From contig NC_045147.1 in NCBI RefSeq assembly GCF_008831285.2, positions 8,402,334 to 8,466,333 of the forward strand: a stretch of 64,000 bases of DNA, in the 5' to 3' direction. The notes beneath the pieces were generated by a model, which saw only the letters and a program-made list of their open reading frames with translations, was not told the origin of the DNA and did no database searches. Below are positions 1-20,200 of the stretch, piece by piece. Origin of the DNA: Nymphaea colorata (Eukaryota; Streptophyta; Magnoliopsida; Nymphaeales; Nymphaeaceae). Both the position numbers and the translations under genes were made by a program. Each line of letters starts with the position of its first letter. The first letter of the stretch is position 1.

Positions 1-170
1 CCCAAGTAGTCCATGGGCAGACCAGTAGCCTTACACCCAAAATAGGCTTCCGCAAGAAGCACCGTGACCGGATCCGCGTGAATGAGAGAAAGGTGACACT
101 TTGAGGAATTAATAGAAAGACCAGAGACAAGCTCAAAAACTCAAAGGATGAGCCAAATTCTCACAATCTG

Positions 171-1204
171 TTAGCGAGAAACAATGCCAAACAGGAGAAA
201 ATCGTCAGCAGCATATTGGAGGGTGAAGAAGGCCTGCAAGTGGGGTAGTGAATGTTGAATGATGAAACAAATGGCAACAGCATGACGAAATAAGTCATAA
301 AAACACTCGGCAACTAAGTTGAAAAGCAAAGGTGATAGCGGACAACCCTGACGAAGGCCGCGACCTAGACAAAAGAATTCGCCACACAATCCATTGAAGG
401 AGACCGCAAGTTGGGCCCTAGTGACGAGCGAGAGGATCTACTGCCGAAACAACAGACCAAAAACAAGACAGGTAAGGAGATCAGATAGGAACTCCTAACT
501 GAATCAAAGGCTTTGGAAATGTCCAACTTAAGGATTAATGAAGAAGATGCAAACAGTAGAGAGAATGGACGACCTCGTTGATTAACAAACTCTACTGATG
601 GTATGGACGAATCCGCTTCATCCAAATTTGTAAAAGATCATAGCCTTACTTAAAAGCCGTCTGGCATGACCAGAACCGGTGCTTCGCAGACTTTCTCCGT
701 CATTTAGGTTCACACACAGAAGGAGTTTCATAGGCTACAATCATGCATGCATCTGATCTCTTTCTTAGTAGACGGAGGAGCACAAAAACCAAACGCCGAC
801 GCTTGATAAACGCAACCTGAAAGGGGTTAATGATAGATGGCATAACAGGTGCAAGTCGCAAGAAAAGCAACTTAGCGACAATCTTATAGGGAGTGCCTAA
901 GATGGAGATTGGGTGAAAGTAACTGACGTCCCGTAGGGTTAGGACGCTTAGGCACCAAGACGCAGGAGGCTGGTTTGTCATTGATTTTTTGGTGCAAGAA
1001 AGGCTGCTCAAGAGTGATCGCCCAAGAGATAGAGAGAGATGAGAGGTGAATGTCAGGTGGCGAGACACAAAAGCGAAGAGGTTTAGAGTAGAAATTTCGA
1101 AATTGAGCGGTCAAAGCTGGGAGGATGTCATCACCAAGAAATTTTCTGTACCCAATAACCATGGACTGGAGCAACGCCTGACGGCATCTCTGAGAGGCAG
1201 TCAA
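171..1204 (-). pseudogene. LINE reverse transcriptase domain, frameshifted
   Basis: Three frames together spell a LINE RT. One frame has LVPKRPNPT (1204-884), then RDVSYFHPISILGTPYKIVAK and INPFQVAFI (1068-700), matching the 'FRPISL..YKI.AK' and 'Q.AF' blocks. The next has LDISKAFDSV (625-365). The last has LRQGCPLSPLLFNL and the catalytic box YAADDFLLF (389-171). The order and spacing are those of plant L1 RTs. The catalytic DD pair is kept, but at least two frameshifts separate the blocks, so no active enzyme is made. It would normally copy the LINE RNA at a nicked target. Confidence 0.85.
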
Positions 1205-1654
1205 GTGGAAGAAACGAGAATTCTAGTCACCATGAGAAAGCCGACTCAACCTAGAATGCTACTACCAGTGGATGGATTCTCTAATCCGCCACTCCTGAGC
1301 AAGACTTTAGAGACAAAGGAGAAAGGAGACAGGAAGACTGATCCACAGAAATATTATCAAATGACTGGAGGAACAGGATCTCCTCATCCCAAACGGTCAC
1401 CTCAGAAAATTTACCACTTCAAAAAATATGCTTCCAAGCAATAACCTTCCTCCTAATGCAATGCAACTTATGCAAGAGCCTAAAAGCAACTCACCTACCA
1501 TTGGTGGAGCGAGCCCACCACCTAGGGACGACATCAACAAAGGACTCGTCCCGGAGCCACTAAAGCTCAAAGCGAAACCGGGTGCGCCCGGTTCCAGTCC
1601 TACCTCGAAGAAGTGAAAGTAACAGCAAAGCATGATCAGACAAATGCCTTGGTC

Positions 1655-2323
1655 CTAAGAGAAGGACAACAAGGGAAAAGCAGAGAACAGCTCAGGCGAG
1701 AGGAAGACATGGTCCAGCCTCTGGAGAATGGAAAGATCTCTATTGTTGGACCAAGTAAACTTCTCATTATTCAAAGGCAGGTCAAAAAGGCCGAACTCAT
1801 CAATGAACGAGCGAAAGACAGACATAGATAGATCAAAAGTGATAGGGGAGGAGGAGTCCACAAGGCTAAGGAGGCAATTGAAGTCTCATGCCAAAAGCCA
1901 CGGTAAAAAAGCAAGCTCACGAGCATGATAAAGCTCAGCCCACAGCTGGTCACGCAAGGCCCTAACACAAGGGCCATAAACCGCTGTAACTAAGACCGAG
2001 CCCTTGGGCCAAAGACTATTGATGATGGCTAAAATAGAGTACTTACCAACATGCACAATAACCCCCGCAAGAGGCGGAGACCAAGCCAACAGAATGCCGC
2101 CAGCAACACCATTAGCCGGAAGGTACCCAAAGGACAGTTGACGCAATAAAGTACGGGCGCAGGTATGAGATACCACAAACAGCTTGGTCTCCACAACAAT
2201 AAGCAAGGTAGGCCCATGCTGACGGACCCAAGAAGAGAGGTATCCATGCCGATAATGGGCACTCAGGCCACACACATACCAACAAGCAACCCTCATAGGG
2301 AAACCATGTGAAGTGACACACAC
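1655..2323 (-). pseudogene. LINE apurinic-type endonuclease domain, decayed
   Basis: The 145-aa frame at 2323-1886 contains a GLS motif near its start, a VVETKL motif and GGILLAW, the block order of plant L1 endonucleases (exonuclease-endonuclease-phosphatase fold). The next frame (1861-1655) gives DLPLNNEKFTWSNN and RLDHVFLS, the 'FTW...RLDR' block near the domain end. The two parts are frameshifted relative to each other. It lies directly upstream of the RT in the same orientation. The function in an intact relative is to nick the insertion target; this copy is dead. Confidence 0.75.
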
Positions 2324-2690
2324 CTAGCCGTCCTAGCAGCACTGAGAGGAAGGATGGAGGCCACAGAAGCCTCGATCCTACGCAATTCCCGTCGTAACCT
2401 GGCAAGGCTGGAGCGGGAGGCCAGTGCAACAGTGGCAACAAAAGATGAACGTAAAAAATGGGAGCGAGACCCTAAGAGAGGCAAGCGCATCCGAAAGAGA
2501 AATGCCCAACTCAGCATTTAACAAAAGAGAAATAGGCAGCAACCTATTAGGCGAGAGAGGACAAACAAAAGGTTTGGTGGTGGGACTAGGCAACCGAGCA
2601 TGAGAGGGAGGAGAGGCCGGGAAACAGGGGTGGATGCAAAATCGAAACACGGAGTGGGGAAAACAGTGCCAACAAAAGGGATGTGGAGGA

Positions 2691-2778
2691 GGGCAGGGTT
2701 AGTGGGGGGAAGAGGCAAGCAGGTGGGGGTGTAAGGGCAGGGCTAGTGGGGGGAAGAGGCAAGCAGGTGGGGGTGTAA
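2691..2778. repeat. Two-copy tandem repeat, 44-bp unit, inside the LINE
   Basis: A G-rich unit beginning GGGCAGGG(T/C)TAGTGGGG occurs twice head to tail with one visible base difference. It is a local duplication in the LINE remnant. Confidence 0.8.
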
Positions 2779-3649
2779 GGTCAGCCGCGACTGAATGTAG
2801 GGAGCAAAACAAGCAAGGAAGGTAGGTAGGTGACAAAACTATTGTCAATGTAAACAAAAGGGGACCATTGCAGGTGGGCGAAGGAGGTGGTTTTGGTTGG
2901 TAGCGGGGGCAAAGGGGGCCAGTTACAAGGGTGAAAAGCAAGGTAAAGGTAGTGAAGGGAGACGAGCTGATAGGGGGTGATGCTTGGATAGAGGCCAAAA
3001 CAATCAAAACCGCAAGCAAAGAAGAGTGAACAACAACAATGGCCTAAAGGGGGCGACCTTCAAACGCCGGGAGCACAGGGGCACACACATAAGCAGGGGA
3101 GACAGAAGAAGGTGGGACTGCCGGCACACAAGGTGGTAAACTGTCCAACGGGCAGGTGGCCGACTGTGCAGGTGCAAAAGACCGGATGTCACCAAGAGTA
3201 GACAGAGCCGCAAGCAGCATCGGGTCGGGGCATCCAGAGGTAGGCGAGCGCGAACCGCTAGCTCTCAAAGAAGAAAAGGAAGGGGCAAGCAGGGTACCTC
3301 ATAGAAGCGTGGCGGAGAGTGGAGAACAGGCAGGGCACCATCAAGTAGGCAAGGTCGGCTCTAGCGGTGAGGGAAGCAGGGGCGGGAGCTGCGATGGCGG
3401 GAGCTCGGCACGCGAGGAGAACTGGTGCGACAGTCCACCTCGGCATGCGAGGAGAACTGATGGCGGAACCTCAACAGAGAATGGCGGACCCCGTGCGCCA
3501 GGAAAAGAAGGTTTAGGGCAAGGAAGCCGGATAGAGCCAAAGAAAATAGAGCTAGCATCAGAGATGGGCGACCGATGAGCGGCTGACATAGAAACCTGGA
3601 CCCAGAAGGAGGAAGTGACCGCCACAAAGACGTGTCGCCGACCGAAAAG

Positions 3650-4357
3650 TCACTGATCATTCTGACAAGCAAGGAAAAGGCAGCGCGAACACGTGGCAGC
3701 CTGGCGACCATTCAAGGTAGTACACCTCTGACACCACCATTGACCCCATCTGATGCGGATAAAAGCGACTGACCGAAGAAGGTGTCGAAGCCTGAAAGCA
3801 CACCGAGAAGAGGGGACACACCAAGCTGAGGGGGTCAGCCGACCAATAGAGACCACCTTGGGGCTCCTCGGCCGCAAGGAACAGTCACCCATCTGCAATA
3901 GGAGAAACTCACAGTGTGCGGTAGGGAGGAATGCTTGGAGGAGGCCGCGAGCATCAAGTAGCTGAAGCAAGTCGGCGAAAACACAATTGAAGATGGTAGA
4001 CTGCCAACTGAATGATGAAGTCAAAGCCTGATGGGCCCCCTCAGGCGAGTAGAGAAAACTGATAGCAACACGACAAAGCAAGCGATTAAGGGGGAGGGCA
4101 TTACCTGGCCTGATACTGCAAAGACTGGGACCGCCAACCCAAACCCCGCACGGTGGCAACAAAGGCAGAGGAGGAGGGAGGGTGGTCATGTCACCAGACT
4201 TGCCAAGAACACATGTGTGGCTACCCACTGCCAAGGGCAGCTGTGTCCGGACCCGCTCAAAGCCTAAGCTGAGCACGACCTCGCAAGCTAGTGAGGTACA
4301 ACTTAATACAACGTGAGACCAAGGCACCGGAAGAGGACCAAGAAACAAAAGTAGCAA
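3650..4357 (-). pseudogene. Possible remnant of LINE ORF1
   Basis: A 235-aa minus-strand frame lies where ORF1 (the RNA-binding protein) of a plant L1 would be. Its C-terminus has cysteines in a CQRC...CSRC arrangement that loosely recalls a zinc knuckle, but the histidine is missing. No other ORF1 block was recognised. The position relative to the endonuclease is the main argument; this may be only a chance frame in GC-rich element DNA. Confidence 0.3.
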
Positions 4358-5298
4358 AAGAAAGCCTTAAAAAGCTGATCCACAAATACTGCTGCATCAA
4401 CACTAGCACACCAATAACACAAGCATTCTCATTCCAACGAATAGGAAGACATTTCGTCGAACGAGTAAAATGAATAAAAGAATATGAAGAGATGAGTTTT
4501 AAACATACATATTGGGCGAGTGGGTCCCCAAAACCTGCTAAAGTCAGCCCAGTCTGCTGAGCTTTTTCATCAGGCCAGTATAGGTGTCAAATAACCAATG
4601 TATGTCAGGCCCATCACAAGTCGTACTCAACTACCCATCAGTACCCCTCCAGTTGCCCTTCTTACATACAATACTTTCAAAGGATTGAATGTAAAATGCA
4701 TATACTAGTGCATTTCCTTTTTTCCCATTAGTGACTATATTATTTCTTGTAGTGCCTCATCTCTAACTAAATTCATTCCTGATTTATCTAATTTGATAAT
4801 GATTCAAGTCTCAAACAAGGTGACTTTTCAACTACCAAGCGGGTGTAAACGGAAAACCAGGCTTGGATTGATACCAGATCCAAACCAGTAAATATTTGAA
4901 TGTCTCCACAATGTTATAAATATTTCTTTTGTTAAATTCATGAAGAAAAGATGTAAGTGCGTCCGTTCTCCATGCTTTGTGCAAGGTGGAAAATGCATGC
5001 TTTCTTTAGAACCGGAATAAAGTATTGAAATAACTTTTTGTATGAGAGAGAGAGAGAGAGGGAGAGATTAACCAAAGGTCAGGAAAAAGCAACTGGGGAA
5101 ACGGTCAAATGGATGCACTCGCAAAGGTAAGCCTGGGTTAGTTATGGCAATTGCCTATATGGATTAGACAAACATCTTATTTTATATTGATATTTTTGAG
5201 CAATTTTTTTATTTATGCATTGATGCTCCTGAAAATTTTAAAATTTGATGCTTGGTGCTTTTTACCCGGAATTTTTTGGCTCTGCCCCTTCTCCCAGC
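4358..5298. other. Intergenic region upstream of the sulfate transporter
   Basis: No coding signal was recognised on either strand. It holds a short (GA)n tract at about 5,045-5,062 and otherwise AT-rich sequence leading to the TATA box. Confidence 0.6.
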
Positions 5299-5306
5299 TA
5301 TAAATA
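5299..5306 (+). promoter_or_regulatory. TATA box of the sulfate transporter gene
   Basis: TATAAATA in the context CCCAGCTATAAATACATA. With a start site about 30 bases downstream, the 5' leader to the ATG at 5,653 would be about 320 nt. Confidence 0.6.
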
Positions 5307-5652
5307 CATACTCAACAGGGCCTCGAGGGCAGAATGCACACCGATTTTCAGTGTTTGGAGAATTTGGTGAATAAGTGAAAAGCTTTGTACGAGATGTTCT
5401 CTCTCCCTCAAGGCTTCACATCCACCAAATGCTGTTTTTTTCACAAATTCAGACAGTGATCACCTCTCCGTCCAATGTGACGAACCCACCTCAGCTCTAA
5501 TCAAGCATTTCCATACCTGCAGTACTCATCTTCAATTCACCTTTGCTTTGCCCTTCGGTTTCAGCCGCTGCCTTACTCTCTCACTCATGATCTGACTATA
5601 AGATTGAGCTGTTACCGAAGTTCTCCCAAGCACTTCAAAGAAAATTTCAGCT

Positions 5653-12896
<7,244 letters not shown>

Positions 12897-14298
12897 GTCT
12901 TGCGCCTTCATTTCACGGGAAGCCCCCTAACAACCTGAATCTAGGAAATAAGTTATATCTATTGATTCTCCTGAAACTGAGATATGAAAGGAATCTTCAT
13001 TCCTTTGCAGACAACGACCACAGGGATACATCAAAAATACAGATGTCTAAGCTCAAGGTGTTGCATAGAAACCTACCTAATCCATAAGTACTTGATTGTA
13101 CATTGATCTAAAATGGCTTTTATGGCGTTCCTCATTTGCAACCATCATTTCTCCACGTGATAGTCATAAAAATATTGCAACATGTTACCAGTGTTGTATT
13201 ATTGCATCGTTTCTAGTGGTACATGCATGCATTGCCATCATTTCGGCTGTAAATGTATATCTACACGCGAGAGAGGTAGAGATGAGTACTTGAACGGGGG
13301 CCAAGGAAGAACCAGATGCAATGGGCAGAGGCTAAGATGAAATGTATAAAATAATGTACTAGTCATTTACATTATTTCTTTCATTCTTTCGTTATGAGGA
13401 AATATTATACCATTTAACAGCAGATCGGAGGGAGGGTACAACACAATAAATCGTACAACGTGTCGCTCTCTCAACTCAGCTAGCAGCAGTAAGCTTCAAT
13501 GGGGAAAGAGAGGGCAAAAGTTCATGTATATTTCATTGCCTTCAGAATAGCAAATGAAGCTCGTGAATATCCAAAACTTATCATTGTCTCACCAACCAAA
13601 TGGTCACCTGTGAATATTCCAAACCCATACTAACAATTCCTAAGTAGTGGCGTTCTGAATAGAGACCAGAATATCCTTCGGGCATGCACAAAACATGTAG
13701 AATTGAAATATCAGGAACATAATGTATACATATGGGGGTGGAACAGAAAAGCAAAGGGACAGACTTAAATTGAGAATCACTAAAGGGCAAAATGAGTTTA
13801 AAAATCCTAGGAGGGCAGAAAAAACTACACCAAATCAAAACATCCGCCAAAAGGTTTTCACTTTAAATTCATAAGGGAAAAGCAGCACAAAGGGGACACT
13901 GTCATACCAAAATTCTTTAGGCAATAGAAAGATCTGCAATTTGTCAGATGGTACTTTAAAATATGTTAAAAAGCTTTTGTTTGGCTGGACCACAAGTTGT
14001 CCTTTTAGTTTTCGCTTTTGAATTAGTCGTATTAGAAACATAACTCACAAATACAAATTGCTTATCTCATCAAAATGAAATGACATGCAGTTCAATCATA
14101 ACTATAATTAATCTAGTCTTTGTAATAAAGGCAATGATATGCAGAGGTCAGAAACACAGACATACAAAATAAAAAGAAAAATAAAAGATACAAGGTTGGG
14201 CAAGACACACAGCTAGATGTAAATAACATAACAGGTGATGTGCAACAAAATCTACTTAATGAGGTTCACTTGACCAACTGCCTAGAAAAGAAACATTG
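12897..14298. other. Intergenic stretch between two convergent genes
   Basis: It separates the SULTR stop (12,894-12,896, plus) from the TTC5-like stop (14,299-14,301, minus). It must hold both 3' untranslated regions. No coding signal was recognised. Confidence 0.6.
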
Positions 14299-17200
14299 CT
14301 ATGGTACATGATGAGCATGAATAGAATTTCGTATTGCATATCGCTGATCAGCCAACATCCCATTAATATGAATTTGCTCTAGGAAATCCACACGTAAGCT
14401 TTTGAAATAATATGCCTGCTTCAAGTAAAATGAAAATTATCAACCATCCACTAGTTATAAACAGATTGAGCAGCCAATTAAAAAATGTAAATGTTTCATA
14501 GATTTACCTTTGCCTTCCAAGTAAAATCAACTACTCGATAGAAAGGATTGATCAGTGTAAGTCTATCTCCTTCTTTGATCTGATCCAAAGACAACGTATA
14601 GTAAATGTGGAGATGTCTAATGAAATGGGCCGCTATCATGGCAAAACCAAATATCCTATAACTATGATCTCAGGGACAATCATTGGTGTGTAAAAAAATT
14701 GGAAAGAAAAGAAAGAATCCCACTTTGCATTATTGAAGCTCAAGGTTCAGAAGTAATTTATGTAGTTAAAACATGTGTAAGAACTAACACTGCATTTGGA
14801 TGCCACTTTTAAAGGAGGTTTTGGGATGAAAAAACCCTTGTTTTGCCATCCAAACAACGTTTTGGGGTTGTTTAGGCAGCAGCTATCAGCGTTTCTGGGA
14901 AACCCAGTTTTGCAGGCAATGATGTTGCAACCAGGTTGCGAAAAACCTCGTCCCTCCTGATTTTTTACCCCAAGACAATGTTTTGGGTGCGGGCCAGGAG
15001 ACTTGGCAAGAGAATTTTGCTCCGATAGAAACTTGATTGCAGGGACACCAGCGGCTGAACTGAACACCACACCAGGCATAAAACAATGATTGCAGGAGAA
15101 ACATCGTTCATGGGAGGTGTCAGTGGATGAAGTTCCACCTTGGAAGCATTGTTTGTGGTGGAACTGGACAGCAGTGGCTGCCGATTTCAATCTCAATAGG
15201 CAATGGAGAGTTGTTTCTTGTCAGCAACCACACCATAATGTCGAGGCAACGAGCAGGTTTTAGAACTGTTGATTTTTTAATACTGAACTGTCATGGGCTT
15301 GCTTGCATTCTGATCGGGACCCGATGAAAGATATTTACTAAGCAGCTCACAGTTTGATCAGTGTAGAGGGACAAGGCAACCACAGTTTGATTCTCATGGT
15401 GTTGGCCCTTGCAAAAGCCAAAGAAAAGTCATAAAGCAGTCATACTGTTGCTCATAGTAGGGTTAAAGTCCAATTTTTCCACTCATCCTTTCCAAATTAG
15501 ACAGTAAATTATGAACATTTGGTCTGCTAGTTATCCTAAAGAATCTTTTCTTGATCAAATTCTTGTTTGTGTTAAAAGATTACTAAATGCTCTGTGGTTG
15601 GATGACAAATGACTCATATATGCTCCACGTCCCTGTTGGAAACGGGAAAACGAACTCATATACCCCACTCTCTAAATAGCTTCTGCAGATGAAACAAAAA
15701 TAAGAAGCCACTACAAGAGTAGAATGAAAAGAAATTTGAAAGCTCACGGTCAATGACATGAAGCACATACATTAGTGCACAAAATTTCACAGTAACCACC
15801 AAATTGCAATGACACTGATTTTTTAGAGTATCATCAGTCTACATTAGATATTTCTTAATTGTGTCGCATGTCCTTGTATCTGATGCTGAATTTTGGAATC
15901 AAGTTGGACAACTTTTATATATTTGCGATGTTCACATCAGATTATGAGATTTGTAACTGTTGAAGTATGTTAGATGGGTCTCGGGACCGGGTCCGGATCC
16001 GTATCCGATCCAACTTGTAGCCCTTGTTGGGCATTATTTAAGTTGTGTAACCCTAATCCTTATGGTGTGAATGAAAGACAAAGGAGAGAGAGAGTCTGGC
16101 GGCTAGTGGGCACCGGCTCCTCCTCATTCGTGGTTTTTTTCCTCTTGTTGAGGGTTTTTCCACGTTACATCGTGATCGTTGTTTCTCTTCCTCTTCTTGT
16201 TCGTGTTTCTACATGGTATCAGAGCCGACGAGTTTGGGAAATTTTTAGGGTTTGTGAAGTTCCAACCCTAATATCTCTCACCGCTACCATCGCCACCACT
16301 GCAGTCACCGCCGCCGCTGCCGCTGCCACTACCGCCGCTGCCGCCGCCGTTGCTGCAGCAGCCACCGCCGCCGGTGTACCCAATACCACTGTCGCTGTTT
16401 CCGCCGCCGCCGGTGTCACTCTTTGCGCCATCGCAGCCACTCTTGCGGCGTCGCTCTTGCGCCGTCGCTCTTGTGTTGTTGACCGTCGCCGTCACCGTTG
16501 TCCCTTGCGCCACTGCCTTTTGCGCCGTAGTCTTGCTTCCCGAAGAAGAAAGAAGATATGCGTGCTTAGGCGCTTCCTAAGCTTGCCTCCCCCTATTCAT
16601 GTCACTTCCTAGGGGTCTTTTGCAAATCCGGTGAAGTGCATCCGCCTCTTACCTGCAATATATTGCTTGGTTGATCTTTGATTCCATCTTCTTGTTTTTG
16701 TTTGGCGCCCACCGTGCAAGAAGAGGTGGCTGGTCCGTGACTTGGTAGAGGACGTAAAGGAGGAGAGGAGCGTAACTTGAGGATTGCCTCAACGTTTGCC
16801 AGCGCTCCGGCGATCGCATCCCCCTTTCCTTACAAAAGACCGGGGTTAAATTGGTCTTACGGGTGAAGGCTTTCCTCGTCTCGAAGTTGATTTCCTATTC
16901 ACTTCTATACCTTGATACTTGTTGGGTTTTGCCTCTTGGATCTTGTTTCCAGCAAGGAGAACGTGTGGCGAAACCTCTACCCGTGGGAGATTGCAGCCCG
17001 AGAGAGAGAAGGCACCGCTTCCGTCGAGCGACATCGACGATCGTTTCCCCCAATCGACATTCTGTTCACTCTTGGGGCTGATTGGGAATCCGGATATTAC
17101 TGCCCGTTGGTGCTCTCTGTTGTCATCGGTGCATCTCTTGTTGCCTCCTGTTGGACTATCTGTGATTATGGCAGCTTCTTCATCTATAGACGTTATGGCG

Positions 17201-20200
17201 GATTGCCGTATGGGAGAGTGGATCATTGATAGTGGCGCTACTCACCACATGACCGGCGATCCTAAGGTCTTTCATGGGTATAAGCTTTCATCAGGAAAGG
17301 ATCGTGTTTCCCTTGCCGATGGTTCATCTATCTCTGTGGCTGGAAAAGGGAGTCTCCCACTTTTGAACAAGTTCTTAGTCCACAATGCTCTACATGTTCC
17401 TCATATTCCCTTGAATCTCTTGTCGGTTAGCAAGATCACGAAGGAGTTAAATTGCGAACTTATATTTTCCGCTGATCGCTGTGTTATGCAGGACTTGGTG
17501 ACAGGGAAGAGGATTGGGATTGGCCTAGCTTCTGACGGGCTCTATCGTTTACCTATGCGTGCTGCTCAGGCTCTCATGACGGCAGTCAGCCAAGCCACGA
17601 AGAATAGAGAGGACTCCCTTCAGTTGCTTCTACGGTGGCATGAGCGCCTTGGACACTTGCCTTTTGGCCTTCTTAGACAGTTGTTTCCTGATATATGTTC
17701 CAGGTTAGATATGACTATGGTGTCTTGTGATGTCTGTCACCTGGCCAAACATGTTAGGGCTTCGTACCCATTGTCTAGCCATCGGTCTAATGAGGTATTT
17801 GCCATGATTCATTCTGATGTGTGGGGGCCTGCAGGGATTCCTTCTTGTCATGGTTTTCAATATTTTATCACCTTTATAGATGATTATTCTCGTAACACTA
17901 TTGTCTACTTGCTGAAAGACCGTAGTGAAGTTCCTACTGTCATAGAGACTTTCATTGCCTATGTGGAAACTCAATATGGAGCATCTGTTAAGACATTTCG
18001 ATCTGACAATGCTCGAGAGTATATGTGCCAGTCTGTTGATAGCTTCTTTCGAAAAAAGGGAATTGTTCATGAGACTTCCTGTAGTTATACCCCTCCTCAA
18101 AATGGAGTTGCTGAACGAAAAAATCGTCAGTTATTGAATATGACTCGGGCTCTTCTTTTTCAACGTCATGTTCCAAAAAAGTATTGGGGGGATGCTGTGT
18201 TGACCAGTGCGTATCTTATAAACCGGTTGCCTAGTCGCGTGTTGAATGGGAAGACGCCTCACTCTCTGTTACCGGGGACTCGTGAACCTTTCTCTCTTCC
18301 ACTCAGAGTTTTTGGTTGTGTTTGTTTTATTCACAACCATAGTCCTCACATTAAAAAGCTTGATCCAAGATCTATTAAGGGCATTTTTTTAGGGTATTCT
18401 CCCACTCAAAAAGGGTACAAGTGTCGAGACCCTTCCACTGGTCGGGCCTATGTTACCAAAGATGTCACTTTCCTTGAACATGTTTCCTATTTTGGTGAGA
18501 ATCCTCTTCAGGGGGAGTACTCTATGTCACGGGAAGAGTATTCTCCGAGTCAGGAAATTCAGTTTACAGATTTTTTGAACTACAGGCGTGACTCTGTTGG
18601 TCCATCTAGTGATGTGCATGAACAAGAGAAAAATGGTCCATCTAGTGAGGTGCATGAACAGGAGAAAAATGGAGAGTGTTCCACTGAGGCAGAAGAGAAG
18701 TGCAATCGTTTATTTGGGCAAGTTTACTCTAGGCGAAGAGTTTGTACAGATGAGATGACAGGTGGTGAGAATTCTACTCCCAATCCAATTAGTCCTTCCT
18801 TGGATGACCCAAGTCGTGCGCAGAAGCAACCTGTTGAAGAAGAGATTCAGACTGTTGCTGCTAGTGAAGAGCTTCCCATCGCCCTGCGAAAGGGTGTCAG
18901 GTCATGTACTCAACATCCTATTGGTAACTTTGTTTCATATTCTAGACTGAGCAAGGACTACAAATGCTTTGTATCTTCTCTTTCTTTGACTATGATTCCC
19001 AGGAATGTTGCTGAGGCTCAGAGTGATCCTAAGTGGACCTATGCTATGCAAGAAGAGATGGAAGCCTTGCGAAGAAACATGACATGAGAAGTTGTAAAGA
19101 TTTCTGAGGCGGCTCACTTGGTTGGATCTAAGTGGGTCTACACCATCAAGTACAAACCAGATGGGAGTGTTGAAAGATACAAAGCTCGTCTTGTGGCCAA
19201 GGGGTTTAGTCAGAAATATGGGATTGATTATTTAGAGACCTTTGCTCCTGTTGCGAAGATGAAGACGGTCAGAGTCATTATCTCTTTAGCTGTGATGAAG
19301 GAGTGGAAGATGTACCAACTTGATGTCAAGAACGCATTTCTCAATGGAGACCTTGAAGAGGAAGTATATATGTGTATGCCTCCAGGATATGAGGAACCTG
19401 GAAAATGTTGCAAGCTAAGGAAAGCTTTATATGGGCTCAAGCAATCTCCTCGAGCATGGTTTGAACGACTCAGACTTGTCATGAGACAATGTGGATACCA
19501 TCAAGGGAATGGAGATCATACACTTTTTGTAAAGAGAAATAAGCAAAAGGTTACTATTCTGTTGGTATATGTTGATGATATGATTGTCACAGGTGATGAT
19601 GAAGATGAAATAATGAAGTTAAAGAAACTGTTGGCGATCGAGTTTGATCTTAAGGACCTTGGTAAGTTGAAATACTTCCTTGGCATAGAAATTGCTAGGT
19701 CTGGGACTAGCCTTGTGCTAAATCAACGGAAGTACACTCTAGATTTGTTAAAGGAGACTGGGAAACTAGGGTGTAGACCAGCTTCTACTCCTCTAGATGC
19801 TGGCCATAAGCTAAGTCTGAGAGACGGGGAGCCACTCTGTGAAGAGGCAAAAAGAAGATATCAATGTCTTGTAGGGAAGTTAATTTATCTTACTCTCACT
19901 AGACCTGATATTACCTTTGCTGTGAATGTGATGAGCCAGTTCATGCATGCTCCCACGGATGCCCACTTGAAGGCTGTTGACAGGATCTTGTGCTACTTGA
20001 AGAGGAATCCTGGCAAAGGTCTCTTATATGTCAAGCAAGACACTCTTGGGATTGAAGGTTATTCAGATGCAGACTGGGCAGGCTGTATTGACACTAGGAG
20101 GTCCACCTCTGGCTATTGTATTTATTTGGGAGGGAATCTCATAGTGTGGAGAAGTAAAAGGCAAGATGTTTGTTCGCGTTCCAGTGCTGAAGCAGAATAC

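Larger units (their letters stand above)
1..4357 (-). mobile_element. Degenerate L1-type LINE (non-LTR retrotransposon), cut by left window edge
   Basis: Read on the minus strand, the stretch gives in order an endonuclease-like region (about 2323-1655) and then a LINE reverse transcriptase (about 1204 to position 1). No LTRs are present and the coding order matches plant L1 elements. The last 120 bases still encode the post-RT region, with GLSIN near residues typical of 'xGLxINxxKS' and a final LPMDYLG motif, so the element continues beyond the window. Several frameshifts and stops split the domains among frames, so it cannot be autonomous. The 5' limit near 4,357 is only the end of the last long minus-strand open frame; no target duplication could be checked. 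Confidence 0.85.

Noticed and set aside
1046-1444. 132-aa plus-strand open frame
   Set aside because: It lies antisense over the LINE reverse transcriptase, which explains the sequence; no domain on the plus strand.
3156-3578. 140-aa Gly/Arg/Glu-rich plus-strand frame
   Set aside because: Shadow of GC-rich LINE DNA with no recognisable motif or start context.
14747-15196. 149-aa minus-strand frame as a gene
   Set aside because: Lies in TTC5-like intron 11, no domain, composed of repeated TTTTGGG-like pieces typical of a decayed transposon.
15974-16612. 212-aa Ala-rich frame in Copia A as a replacement Gag
   Set aside because: It begins inside the LTR and its bulk is the GCC triplet tract; the tract length differs strongly between A and B and no gag motif is present.
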